This document shows, piece after piece, positions 11,813 through 22,602 of a stretch of 64,000 nucleotides of DNA. The stretch is taken from positions 20,051 to 84,050 of the forward strand of contig ML210282.1 of assembly GCA_004369085.1 (NCBI GenBank). Reading direction: 5' to 3'. The notes under the pieces were generated by a model that was given only the letters and a program-made list of their open reading frames with translations, did no database searches and was not told the origin of the DNA. Source of the DNA: Coprinopsis marcescibilis. Its lineage: Eukaryota > Basidiomycota > Agaricomycetes > Agaricales > Psathyrellaceae. The first letter of the stretch is position 1, and each line of letters starts with the position of its first letter. Position numbers and translations under genes: made by a program.

Positions 11813-12855
11813 TTAGTATATATCCTCATAATCTTCCCCAATTTCCAGATACTTTCGGACGTCATCCGGGTCAACTCCCGTCTCCCTTGTGAAATGGCTA
11901 AGAACGACGCAGTAATTGTCTATGCAATCCGGCATGCGGTCAGCCCTTTGTACCGCCACAAAAGAGAGAGGACAACTTACCTGTCCACCTCATTGCGGCC
12001 TCCTTTGCCAAGAATACAGCCCGTTTGGTTTGCTCGACTTTCACAGGATCAGAGTTGCCGTACGCTGCTAGCTCTTCCTGCAGTACGAGGTGCTGTTTCT
12101 TGAGCGACGTCAGCTTGGCGAGCAACTCCGTCCGCTCTTCCTGAAGCAAGGGATAAGATATCACGAGAGCAATGAGACAAACGAAGCAACAAACCGAAAC
12201 GGGTCTTTCACTCCTCTCCGCTGTAATGGTAGTTTGGAGCTCTTGTTTCTGGGTTTTGAGTGTTTCGTTCGTTTCTTTAGCCCTTTGCAGTTTCGCTTGC
12301 ATCTAAAAACCTCTTCAGCAGTGACCATGCCGTGCACGCTACAGATACTCAACGGCAGAGCCCTGTTGCGATGGAAAGCTCCAGAAGACTGTTTGGTACA
12401 AGTTCAGGCGCATATATTCACAAACTCTGCGTTGCGCTCACAGTTGGACGATCCAATCTTGTCCGCTTGTACTAAACCATCGTCTACCAGTCCTTGGAGA
12501 ACTTCCTTTACAGACTGAGAAACTACATTGGAGCTGTATCAGTGCTTTGGCCCCTCATAAACATACTGGAAACGTACCGATCCCTTTCAGCTTGGGCCCG
12601 AGCTTCTCCAGCTCTTTGAGCTGTCAAAACGTAGACTAAGCAAACTGGAACGTTACCGAGGACGCCAAAGTACCTGATAGAAATCTTTCTGAAGGAATTC
12701 CATTCAATAGCAGCCATGAAGGAAAGCAAAAAGCTCACTGATTCATGAAAGATCTCCAAGAGTCTTACGCGCTTCTCCTCAGCAGAGACTCCTTTCGGCG
12801 CCTATCAGGAAGCTAAACAATACCATTACTCGTACGAACGACCAAGACTTACCAT
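11813..12855 (-). CDS. MND1: MND1, meiotic recombination accessory factor
   Basis: Mnd1 pairs with Hop2 to stimulate Dmc1/Rad51 strand invasion in meiotic prophase nuclei. Spliced sequence follows the family closely: M-APKGVSAEEKRVRLLEIFHES, KDFYQ, LKELEKLGPKLKGI, VKEVLQGLVDDGLVQ and FFWSFPSQ (winged helix), a coiled coil ending EERTELLAKLTSLKKQH, then RWTDNYCVVLSHF and the acidic tail IGEDYEDIY. Eight or so exons are needed. The first coding exon is only the ATG (12853-12855, followed directly by GTAAGT), and a 15-nt exon encodes KDFYQ. Length, about 200 residues, is normal. The partner HOP2 is not in this window. Presence implies a sexual, meiotic fungus. Confidence 0.9.
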
Positions 12856-13337
12856 CGGATACAGGTGGTTGGGTCGATGTACGTAACGGTCAAGGTAAAC
12901 AAGTGCTTAGATAGTGCTTCCCCAGGTTGCGTTATTTATAACGTTAAAGCAAAAGATTCCCCAAATAGCCAATCACCTTCCAATCGCGCCAGCGCCATAC
13001 CTCAGTTCGAGAACTACATTCACAATAGAATTCTGTAAGCTTGAGCGCTGAGCTCTTTAGCAGATAGTACTAAGCGATGGGTTAAAGAGGAAGTCACACG
13101 TCCCTGGTATCAAAAAGGTGAATACGAATAGCAAGTGTCTGGAAAGTATATTATGGTAATGCCTACAGGTCGATCAACAAGACACGAAATGCGAAATTAA
13201 AATCAAAAGCCATTCCATAGTTGAGATTTTTGGGGTTTGGTTGTCGTCAATTGGATGAAAAGAAAAGAAAAAAGGTCAAAGTGGTCATGCAAGAAGACGG
13301 GACGACGTAAATCATATCTGGCTGCGGCCTGAGGGTG
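12856..13337. other. Intergenic region
   Basis: About 480 bases between the MND1 start and the end of the next minus-strand gene. It serves as MND1 upstream region and the other gene's 3' flank; no element recognised. Confidence 0.4.
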
Positions 13338-16300
13338 CTATCTGAGGAGATCGAGGCGCTGTTCCGTTGAGGGATATCGATAGGCCTTAAATTCAGGGTC
13401 CTGCGCTACGAGTTCGTTCAATGGTTTCCGGGATAAGACGGACATTCGGTTCGTCCGTTGGTTTTCGAAACTTGCTTGTCCGCTGTCGTCGTTACGTCCA
13501 CCCATCGAAGGGAAAGGGTGAGCTCCATGATCTGAAAGGTTCTCCGGCTCCTTGGACTTCTTCCCAAGAAGAGAGGCAAACCCAAACTTGCTTTTTCGTT
13601 TAGAAGGTGTAGGAAGAGGCGAAGTCCCGCGTCTGCCTTCATGCTCGAAATCGAATCTGCCAAGGCTGCGCCTCGAGTTACCAAATTCGTCGTATTGCGG
13701 GCCAAGGGATATTCGGGGATCGAAGGTTGTTTGATTGTGAGGGGCCGTTTGGACAGTGATGTTGGGCCTTGAGGTCATGCCTCCAAACGACTGTCTTCTG
13801 GAATCCAAGCTTTGGAACGGGGCGGGCGGAGGTAGGAAGTCGTGTGGGGGACGTGTTCCGGGAGGCAAGGCGCGGGGTGTCTCGTACGTGTAAACTGTTC
13901 TAGGTCGCTCGACGGGGGTGAGTAGTGCAGGGGATTCATCGCAAGGGATAGGGGGCAGGGACTTCTCCCTGGAGATCGCAAGCGAAAGACGCGCATTTGG
14001 CCCATTGGGCAGGCTGGGCACTGGTGGAATGGGTTCCTGATTGATGGCGCTTTGTCGTAGGTTGGGCTCCGAAGAGACCGGGTGTAGTCGCCATTCAGTC
14101 GGTTTACTCTTCCCGCTTTCCTCGAAACCTACAATCGTTGAGTCAGATGCATCACCATTAGGTTGGCGCATAGAGGTAGGGGATGTGCTGAGCCCAGAAG
14201 GAGGCGGAGATATGCTGAGGGGTTGGGCAAAGGGTTGAGCTGACGGAGGGGGGATGGAGAGAGTCGAAGCGTGCCTGTTATTGAGACTCATTTCCGGAGA
14301 GTTTCGCTCGACCAGATACGACAACGGAGGAGGTGGCGCAAGTGGAAGTCCATCATCGTGTTGTTTCTCCAAGAATGATTCTCGAGAAGTGAATGTCTCT
14401 GGCTTATGAGTTCCTGTGACCGTTCTCCACCACTTGATCAACCCGTTCTTCTTCTTCTTTGCCTTTTCTTCCGCAGCTGCAGTCGGATTATCTTGGATTT
14501 CAGACGATTGCCAAAGCATGCTTTTTCTGGAGGTGCCCATAGGAGAGACCAGAGTCCTTCGGCGGTCTTCACGCTGTAATGCGACACTGTAAACTGGGTT
14601 AGAAAACAGAAAACCAAAGTTACGAGAGATACATACTGCATGTCAACCATGCTTCCAGACACCCCAGATGGAGCAAAGCTTGGCGCCAGACTTTCCTGGC
14701 TCCTCCATCCTGTACTAAGGTTGCGCACGCCAAAGAATCTTCTCTTTCCTCCTGAGCCAGAGTTGAGGCTATGGATGTCGGAGAATGACGCCTGAGAATA
14801 TGCGCGAGGGATTTCCGGTCGATCTTGACCAGAAGACAGTACACTGTTTGGCCGCCCAGAAGTCGTATGTGAGTATCTTGAATAGGGTTTGAGACCAGAA
14901 TCAGTCAATGGTCCACTGCTGTGGGCAGATATGATCGACGTTGCATCCAGAACGGAGCTCCTCGACGACTTGCGAGCCCGCTTTTCTTCTTTTCGACGCC
15001 TCTCCCTTTCCTCCTTCTCCTCCCGCCGGACATCGACATGCTCAACAATCATGCCATTCTCGAGTAACGTAATCTCCCGCGATTGGGACCGGGTATGGCT
15101 ACGCGAATGATTGGGTGAGATTGGGGATTTGGGGGGTTTGATGCGAACACCCCCATTATCATCGATTACTGGGGCACTTCCAAGATCATATGCAGACCGT
15201 CGGAGTTGAGAGTACGCATCACGCATCTTGGTGTCCAGCCGTTTCGCCTCTTGCATTGCCCTCGAGTGCGCCTTGGCCTCCGCCTCGAGCAGGGCCCGCT
15301 GAGCTTTGACGTATGTATTGAGGGTTTGTTGACGCGATGCAGGTTCCCGAGGATTCTATAAAAGTTTGAGCTACGTTGAGAGACGACAGAGCGAATTCAC
15401 TTACGATACTGAGCCATATCTTGAGATTCTGCTCCGTCAACATCCCGCCAACTGACCTTGCACGATGGGGGTCGGGCTTGAAGCCCTGTGCCTCCTCGTC
15501 GGCCTCCCTCTGCTTCAGCTCCTCGAATAAGACGTCACTGGCTCTTTCCCAGATACCTGGAGATGTCACATCGACATCCGCCATATCTTGGTCTCGCATG
15601 GCGCACTCGACGCACACCTCTTCCTGTGGCGGTGGCAAGGGTGTGTAAACTGCGTTGACGCCATTGGGTGGGTTTGAGGGATTAATGTAGGTAGGCTGCT
15701 GGGGGTATGTCCTGTTCCTCGACGCGACGGGTGGGATGTAGTTGGGTGAAGCGGACAGGGGCATTATTGGTGGGAACTGGTTGCCGTTGCTTCCTGTCGA
15801 AGGTGAAGAAGCTGCAGCTATATCTGGGTGTCTAGGCGTGTTGCCAGTTAAGGTTGCAGAAACGTCTACAGTTGCCAACTGCCTCGTAGGTTGAGGTGTA
15901 TTCGATCGTGTTGGCGTATTCGATGAGTCAGTGACGCCGTTCTGACGAAGCTCGACCTCCGTGGAACCCTGTTGGCTGGACGAAAAGGCACCATTATCGT
16001 CCAAGCTGTACCGCTCAAGGACTCTAGGCGGTACGTTATCTGGACGACCGTTCGAAAGGGACATCCTGGAGAGATCTTGCGATTGCTGCGTTTGAGACTT
16101 GGTGGATGCTGCCTCAGGGGACTGAGCGCCTTTTCGAGAAGCTGGCCCCTCACGGTCCTGGGACGGGGGCCGTTCCACGCTTCGTGCTGTCGCGTTGTCG
16201 TTTAAGTCGTAGCTTTTTGCAGACGATTGGCCGCCGCTGAGTGAACGTCGTTCAAGGGACGCCATGTCGGCAGACAACGAAGAGGGATTATGCCCGAGAA

Positions 16301-16436
16301 TTCCCCTGGGTTTCGGGGAAAGGGATGGATAGCGGTTGTCCTTGAGGTCGAAGTCGGTCATAAGCGTTCTTGGATAGAGATTTGTGTGGACGTTGGTGCT
16401 GGCATCGTTCCTGAGGACGTGTAGAGTTGTAGCCAT
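13338..16436 (-). CDS. Large Ser/Pro-rich protein, conserved in basidiomycetes, function unknown
   Basis: Three long exons with two short introns (near 15,360-15,400 and 14,590-14,640) give roughly 1000 residues starting MATTLHVLRNDAS. Most of the chain is low-complexity Ser/Pro/Arg and probably disordered. A compact central part stands out: EEVCVECAMRDQDMADVDV, GIWERASDVLFEELKQREA and LTEQNLKIWLSI followed by a helical segment (YVKAQRALLEAEAKAHSR). Behind it lie charged REEKEERERRRKEEK, RRFFGVRNLSTGWRSQ and NGLIKWWRTVTG. The C-terminus ends EFKAYRYPSTEQRLDLLR. No catalytic domain is recognised. The CxxC may bind metal but stands alone. The frame is open upstream to about 16520 without another ATG, so I start at MATTL. 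Confidence 0.75.
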
Positions 16437-16840
16437 CGGTGTGACTGGCACTTGGAAAGAGCAAGCTCCGGAAGGAGTAAGAGAGGAAGAGTAGGCGCGA
16501 GAAAGGTCGACGATGAACACTGCCTAATAGATGGCTACCAGTCCCAAATACTGAGCTCAACGCATGCAACGACGAGCGCGTCGTACTGAATGGGGGGCAG
16601 ACAGTGCGAAGGACGAGCCAGCAGTGTCAAACGCTAGCATTCAAGTCAACGAAACCTTCTGATGACGGCCAAACACCCGCCATTTCTTCCCTTCTTTCTC
16701 ACCACTTCACAATTCATTTAATTCCTCACGTTCAGCCTGTCAAACCAGGACCATGGCTTCACGACACTTAGAATTCTACAAAAAATAGTAACATCTATCA
16801 ATCACTATGAAAATAGTCACGATTCCATGTAGCCAACGCT
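16437..16840. other. Intergenic region
   Basis: About 400 bases between two minus-strand genes; it holds the upstream region of the large protein and the 3' flank of NDUFS7. Nothing else recognised. Confidence 0.4.
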
Positions 16841-17901
<1,061 letters not shown>

Positions 17902-18309
17902 GGTGGACTATGTAAAGGACAAAATGAACATTCAGCTTGTACGACGAGTGGAGAGGCCGAAACCGGCTACGTAGCGCCAAATAATAATATTTATTTTCCG
18001 ACATATCCTCGCATCCTGATTGGCTGCTTCCCTTGACTAACCGAAGATCGGGAGGCCATTATCGCTCCTCGAGCTTCACGCCTGTAATTTCCAAGCCAGT
18101 GATGAATCGTGTGGCGATTAAAATTACTCTCATATCTACTAATGCTACAGAGCGTAAAACGCGGCTAGTTGCCCACCAGAGTGGGATGAAAATGCTATTC
18201 TACAAATGAGTGAACCTTGGATGTGGTTCCGATACCGTGCTATTATAATGCTACGAAATGCTCCATGATAAATTAGCGGGAAATAAAGGAACGGAAGGAT
18301 GGCGCGGCT
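17902..18309. other. Intergenic region
   Basis: About 400 bases: NDUFS7 promoter side plus the 3' flank of the kinase gene. AT-rich around 17,975-17,995 and 18,110-18,140; no gene or element recognised. Confidence 0.4.
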
Positions 18310-20009
18310 CTATAGCTGAACTGGGGAAGGTTCATGCAACCAGGGATGGTCCCTCACCCGGGCAATAGTAATGCGCGTATCTGGGTTGGGATCGAGACAG
18401 GCCCGCACCAAATCCATCGCGCTTTCCGATGGCTTCAAGCCCAGGGACTCTGAAAGGAAGATATTTCCTTCCACCGCATCGCGAACTGTAGGGAACGGCG
18501 AAACGCCAGCAAGGAGATATGACAGGAGGACGCCGAGAGTCCAGACCTCGGCAGGAGCTGCCTTGTACTTCTTCTTGAGCAGAATCTCGGAGGATGCATA
18601 TGCTGCAGTTCCGTAAAACTGGTCATAGTATGGCCGCGCTTTGCTAGGATCCACGATGGTAGCGCTTCCAAAATCTATGAGCTTGATCTGGATTAATCCG
18701 GTAAGCATGTGTTTCTTCAAAAGGATTTTGGCAGGACTGACCTGGAGGTTGTGGTCGATCACAAGATTCTCGTCCTTGATATCACGGTGGCTTATACCCA
18801 ACTCATCGAGATAAGAGATAGCATCGACGACTTGGGCAAAGACATAGCGGGCCTGCTCCTCGGTCAGTCTCTTGCGTTCTGATTGTTCGATGCATTCAAA
18901 CAGATCGTGTGAAGACCGCCTGCAGACCTCTGCTTTACCAAAATCCACGGGGTAAGGTGATTCATCGCTTGAACATGAGCTGGAACTAGTCTCGCTGAAG
19001 GAGGCCGGCAATGAGGGATAATGGTGTGGAGGAGTCAACGGTGAATCGAGTTGTAGAGAGGATTCAGACGTTGAAGGGGATAGGGAAGGGGTGGAGAGGG
19101 CCGTTGAGCTTTCGCCTTCAGATGGCCAGTCCAACGTGTATCCCTGAGTCCTGTTCCAAGGCGAGCCATGCAGCTCCTGAACCTGCGAGACAAGTAGAGT
19201 CAGCTCCGGAAATCGAATAAATGCGTGAAATCACTTACAAGGTAGAAGTATACCGAGTCTTGGAACACATCCAAACATTTGACAATGTTCTCGTGGTTAA
19301 CAAAGCTCAACAGCACAACTTCCATTGGAAGTCTACCGAAATTAGGGTCGTCAATCCATGCGTATTCGGGGACCTTGTCCTTGATGATGAATTTGACCGC
19401 GACCTCAGAACCCTCGTACATGTCTGTAGCAGTCATGACGAAGCCGTAGCCGCCTGAACCCAGCTCATACTGCAGTTGATACGCCTCCACGAATTCCGCG
19501 TCCAGTTGGTGTCCCTCGGGGAAATGTGTCGAATAACGCCTGGCTGACGTCTCCCCACCATTCGAAAGCGTGAAGCGCGCTTTAGCAAACGGTGAGCCTG
19601 CTGCACGGCCTTGAGCACTCTTCTGGCGTGCCAACGGAGGCCTGAAACGCTGTTTCATGTCTTGAGATTGATATTTACTCGAGCGCGGGGAAGAAGATGT
19701 GCTGGAAAGGCAAGTCTGAAGTCGAAGATTCTGGTGACGTTTGTTTATGTTGGTATGCTGACGCCGCGGCGGGTAATTAGAAAGAAGCTTGGAGATCGAA
19801 AACGGGCTCGACAAAACTTCGGCAGAACTGGCGGGTGTCGAACTAGCGATCCTATTTGGCGATTGGTGGACGCTGGCTGTACTCGCTGAATTTGCTGGTT
19901 CTTCTGTGGCGAGTTTTAATGAAACGAAAGCGGTTTCAACCGAGTCAACGATGATGGGAGAGAGTGGCTGCGAGTTGTCAAGCAGAGGAGCCAGTGTTAT
20001 GATTGCCAT
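18310..20009 (-). CDS. PAS-kinase-like Ser/Thr protein kinase lacking a PAS domain
   Basis: After about 170 Ser/Pro/Arg-rich residues a kinase domain begins: YELGSGGYGFVMTATD (glycine loop), EVAVKFIIKDKVPEYAW (ATP lysine), WIDDPNFGRLPMEVVLLSF, ISHRDIKDENLVID (catalytic loop), KLIDFGSATIVD, FYGTAAYASSEIL and EVWTLGVLLSYLLAG. The WIDDPN and IKDENLVI features are those of the PASK/Psk branch of CAMK kinases, which tune sugar storage and translation. No PAS sensor domain is present. A Ser/Thr/Pro-rich insert of about 90 residues sits just after the hinge (ELHGSPW) and before SHDLFECIEQ. The usual APE is SSE and the F-helix Asp is Glu. Catalytic residues are otherwise complete, so activity is likely. 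Confidence 0.85.
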
Positions 20010-20727
20010 CTTGCTTTAGATATTTTCGGTAGAGGCAGTGGTGCTATGAATGGACGGTTGGAACTGCGAGCTAGACGGATTTGTCGTGCCAGCGTGCTGT
20101 CTCGAATGTTTCAGGTCAGCGCGCAGTGAGAATGTCGGTCAAGGAACTCCAAAGACAACAGATCACTTTAAACAAAACCTGACCAGCTGGTTCCAGAAGA
20201 AAAAGAGTTGTTGATGTTTTCGGGCAGTCAAGGTGAGCCGTCGCAAATCGCGGAACAGCGCCACTCCTCGTGAAAATTATCCCGAGATTCACCTCATAGG
20301 GGCTACTTAGCCATATTTGCAATCTGCTTCCGAGTCCAAAAGTCCTTGAACGTGCGCCGGTCTGCTAAACGAGGCTAAACGGTCCTATTCAATCTAACGC
20401 ACAGGTATAGGAGAGAAGATCGCTATCTCATATCCCTACGTCTTCTGACCTCATCCCTAATCCTCTGAAGCTTCTGACAAGGACCACATATAATAGACAC
20501 CTTATCAAACCATCCCGATATTTCACGAAGGCAACCGAATTTGGTAAGAGGGGCAAGATTTCAGCTGCGTTCATCCAGATACAACAAAGACGACAGACCG
20601 AGACTTCTGAACGGCCTCCAGCTCTCCGTTAGATCCGTCATCTCTTGCGGGCTCAGGATGGCTCCTCTACATCACACACACACAGCGTCAACGTTTGTCA
20701 AGCATGGCTTCATCTCCCAACGATCAC
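20010..20727. other. Intergenic region
   Basis: About 720 bases upstream of the kinase start and downstream of the glycosylase stop. Short open frames on both strands have no coding character. No RNA gene or repeat recognised. Confidence 0.4.
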
Positions 20728-22259
20728 TTACTTGACCTTCTTTCCGCTCAGACGGCTTTTCAGAACCGCAGTTGTGAGCCCAGGTGGGAGCGGGACACTC
20801 GTTTTGGGTGTCTTGGCCAGCGTCTTGTTGATTGAAGGGGTAAATGGAACTGGGAGGAGGGAAGACCCGCTGACGTTACCCCCGCTATCATCTGCGAGCA
20901 GATTGTGCGCGGGGTCCGGTGTGGGGAGGCCATCTGCCCCATCTGCAACCGATTTGCTGTGCTTGGGTGTACGGTTTGGGGTCAACACCTTTTCTGGAGA
21001 AATGCTGTACGAGTGGCTGGCGGAGTAGAGCGACAAGTACCAGCGAGCTAGTCCTCGCTGGACTCCCAGGTCACCTAGGATCTGTTATATCTTGCTTTTG
21101 AAAGATAGGGAGCCTAATTTAACACACCAACGGGAAGAATATCCGGCCGGCGCAGGGAGAAGATTGCAAACATGTCAACTGCTCAGAGTTCAGCAACCTA
21201 TTCTGAGACATATCCAAGCGGTCGGTACCTGTCCACTACAGCTATGCGTTAGTCGATGATGGCGCTAGTATCTGCGGCAGATTGGACCTACTCTTCCTAT
21301 CCCTTTGACTTGGATAAGCATCTCAGCCAGATCTTCGTCGTTGGCGTTCAAAAGCTTGTCTGTACTTAGCCTACCGTCGGCAAATCTGGCCGCAAGGTCC
21401 TGAACTGGTAGCAAATAAGCTACGGCGGATATCGCGCATCGGGGTATGCTCCACGTACTGTATTGAGCCTTTCGTTCGCTCAAGCCTGCGGTCCGAAGTA
21501 GAGGCACCTCTGTTATGGCTACTTGCCCTGGAGTGGGGAACAGAGTCATAGCAGCAGCTCGGGACCTGTGTTACACCGATGACTCTTTTATCCATCGAGC
21601 ATTGTATGCAATGACGCACTCATCTGTTGCTTCTTCCGGGATGGAGGGATTAAAGAGCCTGATGAACTTGTAAGTAATAGAACGCGCAGCGCGCCATGAT
21701 ATTTGCTGTCCTCTGCACACAACAAGAGTAGTCAATATGTCAAATGTCCACATCAAATTCAAGAAGATCCGATCTTACAAGATGGATATGCTGAGCGCTC
21801 TGCATTGATAAGCGGACACAAGTGTCAGTGACAGTGTACTTCAAGTCAAAGTACGGTTCGCGCAAAATACCGGAATGGATGAACAGCTTCAAGTTGTTCG
21901 AACGGGCGGCAAGTCATCTTTTCGAACAAATCCTGGAATCTTGAATCCGCATTGACGAGATGCTCCATGGCGTCCTCAAAATCAAAGCTCAGAACTGCCG
22001 GAACTGGGGTATCATCCTTGGTATTTGCGACATTAACGGGGACAGTAGCAGCTGTGCCTTCTTGCTGAGCGCTGTCATCAGTTGCACTTGTGGTTCTTGA
22101 TTTCTTCGCGGTGGGCGTCTTGGTTTTGGCTGTACTAATCTTTCGCTTGCCTTTGGGCGTAGCGGACTGGATCTTGGTAAGGGCTTGAGGCACAACTTGG
22201 TCTTGAGTTTCTTGAGGAGGCTTTGCGTTTAGACGCGAGGATGAACGAGTTGTTGGCAT
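20728..22259 (-). CDS. DNA-3-methyladenine glycosylase II-type (HhH-GPD) base-excision repair enzyme
   Basis: Removes alkylated purines from DNA in the nucleus. Seen in order: a basic Ser/Lys-rich N-terminus (MPTTRSSSRLN), DAMEHLVNADSRFQDLFEKM, QQISWRAARSITYKFIRLF, FPTPGQVAITEVPLLRTAG, LSERKAQY, ANDEDLAEMLIQVKGIGR (helix-hairpin-helix), VDMFAIFSLRRPDILPVG and DLGVQRGLARWYLSLYSAS. The LPVGD Asp corresponds to the catalytic aspartate of the AlkA/MAG family. A Ser/Pro-rich tail of about 90 residues ends LPPGLTTAVLKSRLSGKKVK. The frame extends upstream to ATGs near 22350 and 22427. The MLLFLNQLHRPLIRKS version would add a plausible mitochondrial presequence, so dual targeting is possible. Confidence 0.88.
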
Positions 22260-22602
22260 TTCTGAACTGCTATGTCTCAGTAGCTGAGGGCCGGAGCGAA
22301 TAGACTTTCTAATTAACGGACGGTGAAGCTGGTTCAAGAACAAGAGCATGCGTGGGCCGCAAACGCTGTCTGATGTCTTGGTCACTACCAGGATTCGGTT
22401 CAGCTTCCGAGTCGGAGCCGTGAGCATCTCGTCACGAAAATATGACTAGGTTTATACTAAGTAAAGAGAACGGTTATGTATGTTGAATAGTATGGATTGC
22501 ATAGAGTGGTTTCAAAAAAGAGGTTACAGAGTCACATATACAGAGGCTTGTGCGGGGAAGAAGGAAGGCAGGGTCGCCCTGAGTGTCAGAAATTAGATGA
22601 TA
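22260..22602. other. Intergenic region
   Basis: About 340 bases between the glycosylase start and the proposed end of the UGP paralogue. Part may encode the optional N-terminal extension of the glycosylase (to 22427). Nothing else recognised. Confidence 0.35.
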
